Part shown: in pieces, positions 22,896 through 34,624 of the stretch
How the letters are laid out: each line of letters begins with the position of its first letter
Numbering within the stretch: the first letter of the stretch is position 1
NCBI GenBank assembly: GCA_002205965.3
Contig: NADL03000662.1
Location: forward strand, 1,426,001-1,490,000
Length of the DNA: 64,000 bases
Origin: Kappaphycus alvarezii
Taxonomy: Eukaryota > Rhodophyta > Florideophyceae > Gigartinales > Solieriaceae
Reading direction: 5' to 3'
Notes under the pieces: generated by a model
Database searches by the model: none
Seen by the model: the letters and a program-made list of their open reading frames with translations, nothing else
What the model was told of the DNA's origin: nothing
Program-made: the position numbers and the translations under genes

Positions 22896-23174
22896 CTATC
22901 GATCTAACAACGCTTTTAGGCTACGGAGACCTCTCATTCTCTTAGTGAAAACATTTTTCTCTTTCATTCCAGTACTAAGGGAGGCCTTCTTGGCCGTCCA
23001 AATAAAATTAAACTCGTCCAAGAATAAATCAAATTTAATTTGTACTTTCCGAGAAAAACACAGCTTTTCATCCTGCAAGCTCCAATTACTCCATTTCTTT
23101 CCCCACTCAAACCATTTTTTGTGCTTAGCAGTCAGGAAAAATATTTTCCATCTTTCTGTAGCTAATTGTAGCAT
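22896..23174 (-). pseudogene. Possible Tc1/mariner transposase vestige
   Basis: The 92-codon minus frame reads FLTAKHKKWFEWGKKWSNWSLQD and later LDEFNFIWTAKKASLSTGM. This resembles the 'LT.KH...RL.WA..H..WS..DW..V.FSDE..F' segment of Tc1 transposases around the first catalytic Asp. The Asp-Glu pair appears as LDEF. Neither the second half of the catalytic domain nor inverted repeats could be recognised, so this is a weak call. Confidence 0.35.
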
Positions 23175-25432
23175 CCTGTTGAGTTATTAGCTGCACTATG
23201 ATCTTCAAAGCATCAAGATTCAGTTTTTTTGTGGTTTATTTGCACCATTATGTATTGCCGAAGCCTCTCTAAGTAATAAACGGACAGTACAATGCAACTA
23301 TTAGTGCCATCCCTGTGTTTGTTTCCATGGACCCTTTGGAGCATAAAACAGCATCGCTACCCAAAGAAAAGCACCTTAATCTCACCTTTTATTACACGAA
23401 TGCTTCATCTAGGGCCTCTGTCGAAAATCTCCGAGCTTCCCTAGAACTTTCTGCCGCTCTTTGGTTACTAAAATCTGTTACGGATTGAATAGCCAAATTT
23501 ATGCACGTTTAAATGATGAACGTATTTTGTCAACGGTAAACGGGCACGTAAATAATTCCATTACGAAGCAATATAAACCGAAAGTAAGCATGCGGTCGCT
23601 GCTTTCTTCTACTGTTCATTGATATGCGGCCGAGTTATGTTCATACTTGAATAAAGAAAAAAGAACAGTGTCAAGCTATTGCGTCTTCCCTGAGGTGTGA
23701 GCGGGTAATACATGCGCGATCAAATTATCATCGTGAAATTTATGCATAGAGGCAACGTATAGATGATTCCATTACTCTCCGTATATCAAGAGCACCTTTC
23801 GATAATTTTCCATCAGTTCTTTGACATAATCAAAAAACTTGAACCTTCAATTCCAGAAATTCAAATAACAAACTTCTCCACCGTCCTCATTTCTGAGTGT
23901 CAACGTAGATTGGAGTGTTTACCGCACTTATATGTTTATTACAGAGCGCCTCTATCCTGTGGAGCTGTCCGAAGTGGTAATCTTGGTCTTCTGAAATCAA
24001 ATAAAGGAGGACTGACATTTCTAAAGGTGCGTAAAAATAGCAATGCGAGTAAGTTTAGGTATTAGAGCATGCGCATGTCACAATTCCCTTGTCATTAGTT
24101 GCATTGAGATAGTGCGAAAAATAATTTATTATCTCTTCAAGATTATCATTTCAAGAAGATTCGAGCTGATTCTCGGAAATTAACTTCCCAAATTTTGTGA
24201 AATTCGTCTTCAGCACGTCTGCGTTAAGCAACTTAAAAAAATTCGACTCCTGACTTATGCGGTTTGCAAACGCCAACTCATCATCGCTACATCTGCTTAA
24301 TGCCCTTAAGTCCCCATCCCCGGACTCTGCCCTATGAAAAAGAGCATCAATCCACGAGCCATGGGATATTGTCCGGCAATGAGTTCAATAGCTTCTGTCA
24401 GATGAAACTGAGTCAACGAAATAACAAAATGAGCAAACCGCAGTTGGAAATCAAAAACAAAAATCTCCTTGGAATGAAAAAGGTTTGAAGCGCTTTTCTT
24501 GATAACATTTGTTTGAAGTTACAGGCTGTTCACAGTGGTACCAAAATTTACCCCCCCTTGTGATATATTAATCTGGGGTCTCTAACGGCGATATGTTGCC
24601 GTCAGAGAGTATTGTTCTTGCGTATTTAGGCCTGCCCCCTTTGGAGAGCAACTGCCTATACGAATCCGTTTACGTCAGCAACCCTTGGTTCAAAAGTCCC
24701 AGCTACTCTCACGCATACCTCATCTCTTCATCCTTTCGAATCGCATATATCTTCGGTCTTGAGTCGTTCCCGCCAAGTTCCTGGTAGTATGTAAAACTCG
24801 GGAAAGCAATTAATTACCGCGCCACAGGGTAAAGGGTGCCGTTTTGTGGGAAAATCTGTGGCATGTACGGTACTTAATTTTTATTTTTCAATGCTGTATA
24901 AAATATCAAGTTGCGAAGTTCGACAATGAAACGATGAAGTCTGAATGGGATAACTCAACTCAGCATATTGCAGGGAAAGACCTAAAATAGATGCGGCATA
25001 TGATACGGATAAATATCCCGAGAATGATATTCTCAGAGCCAATTATCCTAAGATGGAGGTGTTGCAAGCAACAAGATTTTCGCGAGGAACACGGTTGTGG
25101 GAACAAGAAGAGATGCATAAGGACGGGTTTTCAAGTTTCTATAAGGTAGTATAGAAGTGAAAGGGTCGACCACCCATGCTCAGGGACTAGTGTAGAAGAA
25201 ATGCTTTGTAGTGCATAAGTTGAATTTTAACTTCTACACTACTGTGGTCTGTGCTTGAAGTTGTCTCAAGTCTTTCTTTCCCTCTTCTGGAGGAATCAGT
25301 TTACTCAGCATAGATAGATTTTTTTACTAACTCTAAAGTTCTCAAACAAACATACTTAATACCATAAAATGCTTTAAAAGTAATCTTGCGGGCGAGGGAG
25401 ACTAACAGAGGATACTATCAGGATAATTATCT
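23175..25432. other. AT-rich, no recognisable gene
   Basis: Only short open frames without motifs (23763-24065, 24264-24488, 24593-24787, all plus). No repeats or RNA genes were recognised. Confidence 0.4.
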
Positions 25433-25973
25433 TTATATACTCCCCGTAGTCTTCTTCTTCAAGATAAAAGCCAAAAATTCTTCCGAAATATCCATGCTCA
25501 CAATTCAGTTCCTGGAAATTCCGTCGAACCGCCCAGAATAATAGAAAGTCTCCCCGGACATATCAAGATCCTTCAACTCCTCCTCATGTCCCTCAAAATA
25601 CGCTGCATCCATGGCAGAGGAGTCCGAAAATACGATAAATCACTCGCTCTCCCCTCCGTGCTCCACAGCAGCTCCCCACAGTTGCACACCAGTGGCTTCC
25701 ATGGGTCCACCGAATACTCCTCATCCTCCGATCCCTCCATATCCGCCTCAGCCTCCACCAGATATCTGCCTCTTCTTCTTCCTTCTCATCCTCTGCTTTC
25801 TCTGCCTCGTCGAAACAAAGACGGCCGACCCACTCCCGAACCGGTTCGCGTTCCATCCTTTTGCAGTAGTCCTCGAAGTCAGTTGGTCCAATTGCCTCCA
25901 AAGCCAAGCCTTTGATGGGAAGTAAAGCTCTGGATGATGTGGCGATCGTGCGGACCGGGCGGAGATTAGTCAT
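25433..25973 (-). pseudogene. Hypothetical acidic protein, frame broken
   Basis: From ATG 25973 the minus frame gives MTNLRPVRTIATSSRALLP, IGPTDFEDYCKRMEREP and a Glu-rich run (AEDEKEEEEADIW). Continuing needs a shift to EGSEDEEYSVDPWKPLVCNC with GELLWSTEG, then another to DAAYFEGHEEELKDLDMSG ... SMDISEEFLAFILKKK. The three pieces have consistent acidic, gene-like composition, unlike the surrounding AT-rich DNA. I do not recognise the family. The opposite strand reads as a proline-rich shadow. It may be a decayed single-copy gene. Confidence 0.35.
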
Positions 25974-26464
25974 GTTCAGGACAAAGGGGGTGATCCGATG
26001 CAGTTGTTGATGGCAGTATTGTTGCTTCAACGACGTTGACATCGATCTTTTAACAGGGCGATGTCTTCGAAAACTTTCTTGGCCTTGGGTGAAGTAAAAA
26101 TGAGAGGCAATGTTGCGGCTTTGAATTTTTGCATTCAGAGCTATAATAGAAATTTTCTTTATAAAGTGTCGGAACTGAATTTGGAGGACGAAGCGGATCA
26201 CGTTTCGAAATATTTCTTTTCGAAAAAGGAGGACCAAATCTTTAAACATAAAGTAGAAAATGGAGTGGTGCGGTGAATTTGCATTCATAAAGGAAAACGA
26301 CTGTAGGCTTTCTTTTAGTTGGAGGAAAAGTTAAGGCGATTGGTTTGCAAAACGAGGCGTCTAGAACGGATCTCGGGATGAAGGGAGCAGGAATTTGCGG
26401 AAGGGACCGGTTTCGTAATAACAGCACACTTGGACGATATTGCATAGCTGGACTTTTGGTTTAG

Positions 26465-26985
26465 CCCGGACTTCACTGCCCCCTTCGAGCATCCGTTGCA
26501 ATTCGCGACCATTGTCACGAATTATTCGATGACTTCTTTCGTTGCCTTGAACGGCGATCCCAGTGAGTGGAAAGCTAGCGGAGCCAAGTTCCAGTCTTGC
26601 TACTATTATCCCGGCAGTGCGCGGTGTGGAATGGTCGTATATTTCATACCAGGTCCTCTTCTTTCGTTTGTCTGTGGCTTTGGCAATCGCGCGCGCCTTT
26701 CGTGTCCTTAGAAACAGCGGAAGTCTTTCGGTGCTTTACTCTTGGAGGATATATTCGATCTATCCTAAAGTTTTCTATACAACCACAAGCGACTCAAAAA
26801 GGTGTGCCGACGCTGTAATGGGAGAAGAACATGTAGCTCCGTTGGAATGCTACGATACTGTAATGTCGTATGCCACGGGGCGGGAAGGCGTGAATTTTTC
26901 GTCAGTGGACGGTGGGCCGAGGAGGATGTCCACAGGTCGGCATTCAGTCCGTGGATTAGGTACTTCGCCTGTTCATTACAACTTC
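26465..26985 (-). mobile_element. RLE non-LTR fragment (same family as 8110-9089)
   Basis: Aligning by eye, 26470-26660 matches 8225-8410, and 26920-26970 matches 8560-8610 (the codons for KYL..GLNA and the PADI motif). Divergence and indels destroy the frame. It is an old fragment covering the endonuclease domain only. Confidence 0.55.
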
Positions 26986-28234
26986 ACACAAAGCCGTCGA
27001 ATACAAAAACACTTACATTATTGTCTTCAGAAACACAATTGGTAAAAACTGCATTCATTCACATAGCGACTACTAACAATCCAATGCCCGTAGTCTACGT
27101 GGACCATCCGGTTAGATCTGAACTAAATAGTCGTCAGTCTGTGTACAAATCGACGATATGCCGCTTCTCTCTTCCATCCACTTCCTGAACAGGTCACAGG
27201 AATCGCGTCCCAACTACGCTGTTCGTCTAATTGCAATGCCGAGAGAGATCAGAGCTTATTTCCAGATTCCTTACCAGCCCCCTGCGTCCCTTCCTTGCTC
27301 CTTGCTCCACCATGTTCTTCTCATGGATTGCGCCGTAGGCCCTGCTTAACAGATTCTTTTGCCAGAGAACGCCTTGTGGACCTAACTTTTAACGTTATCC
27401 GATTCATTAACTTGTTCGGTGAGCAGCGCTGCTATCACGGATGATGCTATAAATGACCAAGTGCTGGAAAACCTAATTGAAGTCGCCCATGCCGACGTGC
27501 CCTAGTTTCGCGGAGCTATGCAAATCAAGATTTTGAGATTGAAAAACTAGAAGTTTTGAAGCAGACTTGTGCACTTCTCGCATACTAGCTGAGGGCCCTT
27601 CAACGCTGGTAGTCACGTTACAAGAACCTTTGCGCCAAAAGTTGCTCGTTTATCCCTCTTGGAAAACTTTGGAATGCAGTGACCGCAGACTGTCAGCAAG
27701 TCCAAAACGCTGCTGACGTCGTATCTGCACCTGCCTTTGGTGTAAGCATAGGATGTCAATTTCCGAGGTTCGGGCTGTGGCTCACCACAATTTACGTTTA
27801 TCTATAGGAACGTTGAGCTCACTTAGCATGTTATGGGAAGTCATCTAATCTCTCTCACGTCACTGGGGAGGGAAGACAATACATTCATTGTCTCTGCAAA
27901 TACGGCGAAGGTAAAGTGCAAGGCGAGAGGCTACGTTCTGATACGTCGCATGAGGCCCTAGGAAAGCGTTAAACTCCTCCATCAACCCAGTATCACAAAC
28001 TCAAGCAGAGCCATGCGCTCTCAATCCAAACTCTAACAAAACTCACGAACTCCACCAGCAAAAGCACAACCACGAACACCATTCGAGTTGTGTTCATGGT
28101 CTTTTTTTTTCCCTCCGGTTTTTTTGTTGGCCAACGATAGACCAAACCAATCTCAAGATTACAATGCACATAGTCGGTTTTACTCATTAATTTTCTTCAG
28201 TACTTGTACAGGGCCACTAAAATTGACTAGCTTT
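26986..28234. other. No recognisable gene
   Basis: No conserved reading. A short minus frame (28187-27993) contains one hydrophobic segment but has no other support. Confidence 0.4.
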
Positions 28235-28430
28235 GGAGCGGGAGGCAAACATCTGCATGTTGCGGGCTACGACCAATCGCTGAAGCTGCACAAGTGGACC
28301 AAATGGCATAGCTGAGCTTTTGATAAAGCCGAGAGGATACCTTCGCCTTAGAGCTTCCGATACGGGCCGCGATGGCGGCCGCATACTCGTCGACCACCTT
28401 GGATGTGGTCTCCGACGGGCATCATAGTCG
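28235..28430 (-). mobile_element. Short 3' tail of the RLE non-LTR family
   Basis: The DNA aligns with 8160-8310. On minus it reads TTSKVVDEYAAAIAARIGS, comparable to ETSKVIETYAAAVASRSG in the intact frame at 8223-9089, followed by the degenerate C terminus. Only about 200 bp remain. Confidence 0.5.
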
Positions 28431-28599
28431 GTTCCTGCACCGGACCCCGATACTAATTAGTAAGTTTTACTTTAACTTACACCCCAAAAAGTTTACAGTG
28501 GCCGTTTACAAGGAGCAATTACAGCACCCACTTTCGCTCTCCCTATGGCACCTCAACCACAGCCTGCGGAGGCTCCGTTAATGTACTAGTGAATTGTTC

Positions 28600-31500
28600 G
28601 ACCGATCAGAGGCTACGATTACTTCAAGGCATTAGCACGAAAGGTGCCCGCTGCAAGATCCGACCGTATTGTTGGCTAAGAGCTAACCGGGTGTGCACGT
28701 CGGCCACGTGCAGCAACATGTGCTACAAGATACATTGTGCAATAGACGACCAGTCGTGCAACTATGCGCCGGTAGATGCGCGTCCGGGTAACTCCAAGTG
28801 ATGTGTTGAGCTTCTCCGCGATGCGTGGAAGGAGACCTTCTATGAAGAGGATAGTAGCGGGGGAAGGCGAAACGCAGGGAATCGAACCAGCATTGGAACT
28901 CGAAAGTGGGGGCCTGTGTGGGTTTGTCGGAGGGGGCAGGAGTTGACGTGACGTTTGCGTTCCAGGTCGGTCATCCTCTTGCGATGGCCACTGCAGCAGC
29001 ATCGCCCACTTCCCGAGTGGCCTTTGATCGTACGTCGTCCTTGAACGTGAGACGACGGTGATGTCGCCGGTGGTGGGGCGGTTCGCAGTGCCGTCGGGAG
29101 CTCCTGGTGGATGAACCAGTATGTCAGCAGGTCGCAGCTCAGTGCCTGGTACCAGGAGCGGGACCTAGATCTGGAGTCCAGGCCGGCTCCACGGACAATA
29201 CGGCCGGCAATGACATTGCGGAGCGAGTCATGCCGGTGTTTGCACGGAACCCTGAAGGGCACAGCGCGTGGTCTCTAACCTTGTCCATAGGGCTTTACAA
29301 TGCTCGCAGTTCCGAGGAAGCAGTCATCGTAAACAGGCAGTCCTAGGTAGCGGCGTAACATGTCCACCAGTTTACCGCAGACACTTCCGAGTCGGTGGTG
29401 GGATGCGCAAGGAGCGTACACCGGGGCCTTTGCGGAATACGACGCCGCGTATCCGGTGCCTCACTGCAGCGGTGGTGAGGTCGTCGGGATCACGAACGAA
29501 CCCAGACTTCATCGTCCGGTGCGCCTTGGCCAACGCCTCCTGCAGCACACCCTTTGGGTAGGTTTGGACGTGTGTGTGCGCTGCAGAGGCGGGAAGCGGG
29601 TGTAGGAGCCAAGGTCGACGGAGTAGATGGCCGTGGATGCGGAGCACAAACTCGCGCATGGGATGCGGCGTGGCGAAGGAAGAAAAACTTAACTCGGCGG
29701 CATCGGATACCTGTGAAGGCAGTGGAGCGGGGTCCGATGTGTGCTCCGGCCCTGACACGGGCCGGAGCACACATAGTTCGAATCCGTCACAGGAGCACTG
29801 AGCGAAGCGGAGCCACGGGGAGATGCCTCGCGCTCTGGTCGCGAGACGTTGGCCAGTGGATGCGGTTTTCCTGGCGTTGACATGCAAGCCGTATGCGGGT
29901 CCCTCTTCTCGGAGCGAGCGGTGGGCTCGTCGGAGGTCGGGAGACCCTATGAGCTTACCGTCATCAGCATACCAGTGGTTCATGAGACACCCGCTTCCTC
30001 GGCGATCCGGCAGATGAGCGGTGGATAGTCAGGGAAAACAGGACCATGCTGCAAGGTCGCCCTGCTGTCTACCTTGGGCACTCACGATGGTCGTCTTGTC
30101 ACGTTTCGGGACGATCAACTGAGGTTGCGTACGACCGTAGCCATGCTAATAAACTAGGCGAGGCCCACGGCCAACGACGGCAGGCGGCCGAGCATTGACT
30201 GGCGATTAACTTGGTTGAGGCGTTGTGCGCGTCAATGAGGACCGTGGCAGTGTCGCGGCGGCAGGAGAACCGACGGAGTAAATATGCGCATGTCATGGAC
30301 GATTGCGTCCATTCCAGAGATGATTCCATTTGCCATTTGGAATGGGGCAAGAGAGTCGCGAGTGGGATCGATTGCCATAGGGAGCAGCGTCTTCTTAGCC
30401 AGGCGGCGGCGGGCCGACCAAACAGCAATGGGTCGGATCTTGTCGGCTTGGCCGAAGCGGAAGCAGAGTTGCAGGAAACAGAGGGAGGACGGAGCGTGGC
30501 AGGTCGCCTCTGGCGGTCCGAACGACGAGTTTGGTGACGGCCACCTTGCCCGTGACTCAGGCTTCTGGGCTGACTGGAGTCTGGATGAGGGGTGAAACTA
30601 ACGCGCCGGCGTGCGGTCAGGTCCAGCGGACGTATCGCGGGAGAACCGCAAATTCGACGACATCAATTGTGACAGCGGGGGGTTTGGAGGCTGTCAGCTG
30701 GAAGCGGTGTGACGGTTGTACCGAGGCTGTGAGTGTAGGATGAGGGACGATTGGATGGTCTGCTGGCCATTCACGTCCGCTAGCGAGGCGTTGTGAAGGG
30801 ACCAATGGCCTTGGCGTAGCGGGCATTGGCGCACAACTCTGCCGCGCGGCGAGCCCGACGCCTGGTGCTGCAGGCGGGTCGGGGGGGCGGTGCTGTTCTG
30901 TCCACTCGGTGCGGGCGTGATGTGCACGCATTGCTTCGAACCATAGCGCGGCCCACTCGGTACCAGTGTGAGTCCGCCGGATGCGAGAGCCCAGCGCTGC
31001 TCGTTGGCCCTTGGAATGCTGCTGTCAGTCTTCCCGTGGGGATGCGACGCATGCCACGGTCGGGAGCATATGGAGGTAAGGAAAACACGGAACGTGGCGT
31101 CGTCGCCCAGGGCGTTCGCCGTAGCACGAACTAGCTTGATGAAAAGGAGGATAAAGGGCTTAAGGCATGTGAAGGGGATGTCTGAAAGATGTCAGCTTGG
31201 CGGTATGGGGTGCGAAATCTCGTCTTCAGGGCTGGGCACGCGAGTTGAATAGGTGAACGCCTCCATGGTGAAGGGGGGGAGGATTAGGGTTGTAGGGGAT
31301 TAGTAGCGAGAAGCCGTGCTCACCTGCGTCCCCTGGGCGAGGGAGGTGCGACGACCTCTTTTTTCACGAGTTAGGCGGTCGACGGGGCAGTCGAAATTCC
31401 CGCGGGGACGTTGACCATGTGTGTTCCCGGCGGGGCGGTGCGGTCAGCGGCGCGAAACGCGAGGTGGTCGGCAGCGCACCGGAGATGCAACCAACGGGGT

Positions 31501-31853
31501 GGCCGGCGGCGCAGACAGCGGTGTGATGATGGAGCCGCCCTTAGTGGTTGGACTACGCCGCGCGTCAGCGAGTTGGCGGCGAAGGGCAAGACGGTCGGAG
31601 AGGGCTGTGCCGCCAGTTCCCGCAATCTTCAGACTCGCTGTCCAGAGAGTGGGGAAAGCGTTGAAGAGGCGCCGTTAGAGCGGGCGGGACAGGAGGAACG
31701 GCGGCGGCGGGTGGTGGATGGGGCGCCGAAGCAGCCGGCGTCGAGGGTCGATGAGGGATCATTGGTGATTGCCTTGGCGGCCTGGTCGGTGGCGGCGCCG
31801 ACATCATTCGAATCTTGGGCAGCGGTGACACAATGAGCAGCGACGATTGTCAA
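28600..31853 (-). mobile_element. Nearly full-length RLE-type non-LTR retrotransposon, degenerate
   Basis: Minus-strand pieces in several frames follow the order of a single-ORF element. First is an Ala/Pro/Arg-rich N-terminal part (31853-30780) ending with LCANARYAKAIGPFTTPR, the conserved block just ahead of the polymerase. Then come RT fingers and palm (30428-30099, with LIDAHNA, the first catalytic Asp region), the polymerase box HWYADDGKLIGSPD (29980-29940), Cys/His and RT-thumb remains (29800-29300) and the endonuclease with CKHRHDSLRN (29260-28840). The polymerase would copy element RNA at a nick made by its own nuclease. The frame is broken repeatedly. GC content is clearly higher than the flanks. 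The 3' end matches the fragment at 505-1250. Confidence 0.6.
29737..29774. repeat. Perfect 16-bp hairpin, 6-nt loop
   Basis: ATGTGTGCTCCGGCCC is followed by TGACAC and then by its exact reverse complement. Perfect pairing over 16 GC-rich positions inside an otherwise degenerate retrotransposon is unexpected by chance. Confidence 0.85.
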
Positions 31854-32734
31854 CTTTCCTTACGGCGCGTTCAAACGCCCGAGCACCCGCAGAAGGCGCC
31901 AAAGTCCGTTCCGCGCGATAAAAAAAGTGAAACTTCATCTACGCCGCCCATGAGCCTCCCCAGCAGTTGCCACTGCGTTTGCACTACCCGCGCCCGATGC
32001 GCTGTACGCCACTAAACAACTTCCCACCCGCCCGTTCAAAAACCGTCGGCCTTGCATAATGGTCATCACCGCTCGTAAAGTTTCTCACTTCCCGACACCC
32101 TCCCACCTGTACTGGGCGATAATCCCTCCCACCGGTTCCTGTACCTCGCCCTGTTGATTTTCCAGCCCAATTCCCGCAAGTGCAATTCCACCCATGAGCG
32201 TTTCATGTTTGCGTTGGCGCATGGCGCAGTTGGTGCGTGTCGCCAGTATGCGCGCCTGCTTACCGTCTTCCTTTTTCTTTCAAGTGGTGCCTGTGCGCGT
32301 GGGGGCGAGAAAGATGTAACGGGCGCTGGTGGGGGTGTCAGCGGTGGGGGGAATGGTGGAAGCTTGGCGTATTTGTGGTGGTCAGAGAGCTGAAACGAGG
32401 GCAGAAGTGCAGGGGTGCAGGTCGGAGGCAAGTTTAGGGTGCAGTGTTTTGTTTTTTGGCCGGGATGGGAGAGTGGGCTAGGCATAGGGACGTGGGGCGA
32501 TATAGACTGAAGTGTGCGGAGCAGAGGGACGGGACGGGGGCAATGTCTTCTAAAAAACTGAGCTTTGAGTTGAAGCCATGCCTCGCGTCCTCCGGTCCCA
32601 TGAAACCACCCGTCTCCCGATTTCTCGTTTTAGTAGCATTCTCGCTAAATGATCCTCCTTTCTGCCGTGTTTATGGTCTTTGCCGCATTCTTGTGTCATC
32701 ATCTGATTTTCCTCCCCAACTCTGAGGTCCCACC
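31854..32734. other. GC-rich spacer, possible gene fragment
   Basis: Between the non-LTR element and the glycosyltransferase I see no assigned gene. A minus frame (32485-32066) and overlapping plus frames (32154-32437) are long mainly because of base composition. The segment around 32150-32270 on minus (NMKRSWVELHLRELGW) looks protein-like, but I cannot place it. Confidence 0.3.
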
Positions 32735-33600
32735 ATGGGCGGCGGCGCTTCTGGACTTTCTGACTGTCAGTCCCACTTCCTGCCTCTGCTTGTTCTTGCC
32801 TTATTGACGTCCCTTGTGACTGCAAATCCAGCCGCTGGTCATCTTTCCGTTCCCGGAATGCGTTTGCCACCCTCCTCTGCGATGATGCAACTCTCCCGCG
32901 GTTGAGGCTTTAGCCAACTCTATCCGGCTGCGCATCATGACGAACCCTTCCTCGTGGTTGTCCCTTCCTCTATATCCCCCTCCACCGTCACCGAATCAAC
33001 GCGCTCGACAACGCCCATGCATTCGAGGCAGCCCCTCTACCTTACCCCTTCAATTCCACTACCGACCGCATGGGTATCCACAAGCCATGCCGCTTTCTAA
33101 AACTCCAACTCTGGGCCTGTCCAAGTGGCGAAAGATCATCTTTCTCGACGCGGATACTATTGTTCGACGCAATATCATGGAGTTGTTCGATGCTCCCGGA
33201 TTTTCTGCAGTCAAGGACCCAGTCGGTATGAACTATAACACGGGTGTTATTGTCATTGAGCCTAGTCGAGTCGTGTACAGTCTAATTGTCAAAAACTACA
33301 TGCACGCGGGCAGCTATAATGTGGGCGATCAAGGTGCACTGAATGCGCTAGTGGAGTACGACGCGTGGAATTCGTTGCCAATGAGGTATAATACGTTTCA
33401 TACGGCATCCGAAGCGGCGTTTGCAGAGGCAAAGGTGGTGCATTATTCTGGAGATGCGAAACCATGGAATTTTTGGAAGGCTAAGGGGAAGGGTCGCATT
33501 CCGACGCGGGCGTTTGTTGAGTGGTGCCGTATGGCACAGAGTACGCCCACTGCGGCGTGCCATATGCGGGGTAAAGTGGACACGAGAGAGTGGGTGGGCG
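32735..33600 (+). pseudogene. GT8 (glycogenin-like) glycosyltransferase, frame broken
   Basis: The ATG at 32735 starts a hydrophobic N terminus (FLPLLVLALLTSLVTA), a signal anchor typical of a Golgi type II enzyme. After a shift come AFATLLCDDATLP, ALANSIRLR, DEPFLVVVPSSISPSTV and INALDNAHAFEAAPLPYPFNS. Then, in a long open frame from 33105, come KWRKIIFLDADTIVRRN (the DxD metal-binding motif of GT8), DPVGMNYNTGVIVIEPS, GDQGALN and KVVHYSGDAKPWNFWKAKG. These are the standard GT8 blocks in order. The enzyme would transfer a sugar from a nucleotide donor inside the secretory pathway. About five single-base shifts occur before 33110 but no nonsense codons in conserved parts. The last open frame runs on without a stop into the GT64 module. 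Confidence 0.7.
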
Positions 33601-34380
33601 GTAGGAGGGGGGAGAGATATGAAGATACGGTTAGAGGGGAGGGAGGGGGTGTGAGTGTATTGTTGTCTACTACAATAGGAAGAGTTGGAGGAGTTGGCGG
33701 AGTGGTATGCAAAGCTGGATTCGTGAGGGAGGTGTGGGTTGTTTGGCAAAATTTGAAGAGACAGAGGGAAGATGCGCCACATGAAAAGGTCAAGTTTGTA
33801 TTTCCAGAAGGGGACTCATGAACAATCGATATCTGGCTGCAGAGATGGAAGGGGATTGTGTGTTCATCTGTGATGATGATATTTACTTGGCGGAGCGAGC
33901 GTTACGGGCAGGTTATGAGGTGTGGAAACAAAATTCGGGTAGGCTAGTGGGCTTTTTTCCAAGATTATGGAAGGCAAACCCTGGAAGATATTCAGTGGAT
34001 ATCTCGGAAGGTTACAACATTGTCCTAACAAAGGGGATGTTTGCGCATCGAAGCTTTCTGACGGCGTATTCCCTGTTTTTACCAAAGCGATTGGCAGAGG
34101 TGGTAGACGAATATATGAATGTGAGGACATCCTTTTAACATGATGGCGGTAGGGATGACAGGGCTTCCCCCTTTGACGGTCTTGTCAAATGAGACGATCT
34201 ATGATTCAGGGAAGGACTCTGGAATAAGTGGAGTGAAAGGAAGTGGTCATGAATACAAGAGATGTTTGTGTGCAGCGGTTTATCAAATTGGGGATGGATG
34301 AAGTGCCGCTGATTAGTCGTGGAAGTTTGTTGCCAAATGGGAAGAAGAATATGGTTATCGGGGATAGCGATGATGCTTGA
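33601..34380 (+). pseudogene. GT64 (exostosin/EXTL2-like) glycosyltransferase module, frame broken
   Basis: Pieces in successive frames read VSVLLST, EELAEWYAKLDS, REVWVVWQN, VKFVFPEGDS, MNNRYLAAE, VFICDDDIYLAE (the DDD metal site), RLVGFFPRLW, SEGYNIVLTKGMFAHRSFL, then CEDIL, MMAVGMTGLPPLTVLSNE, KGSGHEYKRCLCAAVYQIGDG and ISRGSLLPNG, ending at TGA 34378-34380. This is the catalytic fold of exostosin family GT64, which adds N-acetylhexosamine or related sugars to glycan chains. It is joined to the upstream GT8 in one open frame up to 33821. It may be the C-terminal half of one GT8-GT64 protein; alternatively two adjacent genes read through by chance. At least four shifts, no nonsense in conserved parts. 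Confidence 0.7.
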
Positions 34381-34624
34381 ATTCAAACACTGTTCTAATG
34401 GACAGTGAAAGTCGGGATACTTAGGTTCAAGCGATGACCCAACCTTACGTTGACGTCAAGTGAATCGACAAGGACGGTTCGCGGATTTCTTATTGCCAAC
34501 GCTGGCTCTTCCAAGGTGTTTGTCAAAAATCTGTAAATCGATCAATCCACTGCACAAATGTAGGTAAATAGCATCGGTTTGGATTCAAAACTTTTTATAA
34601 GACCAATCTAACCATCCCCGGACA
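34381..34624. other. Short intergenic spacer
   Basis: About 240 bp between the GT64 module and the LCAT-like gene. A TTTTTATAAGA sequence at about 34589-34600, about 25-35 bp before the next start, could serve as a TATA-like element. Confidence 0.3.

Noticed and set aside
24593..24787. Small plus-strand ORF
   Set aside because: No motif, no homologue recognised, surrounded by non-coding AT-rich DNA.
25611..25925. Proline-rich transmembrane protein on plus
   Set aside because: It is the reverse reading of the Glu/Asp-rich minus-strand gene; low-complexity shadow.
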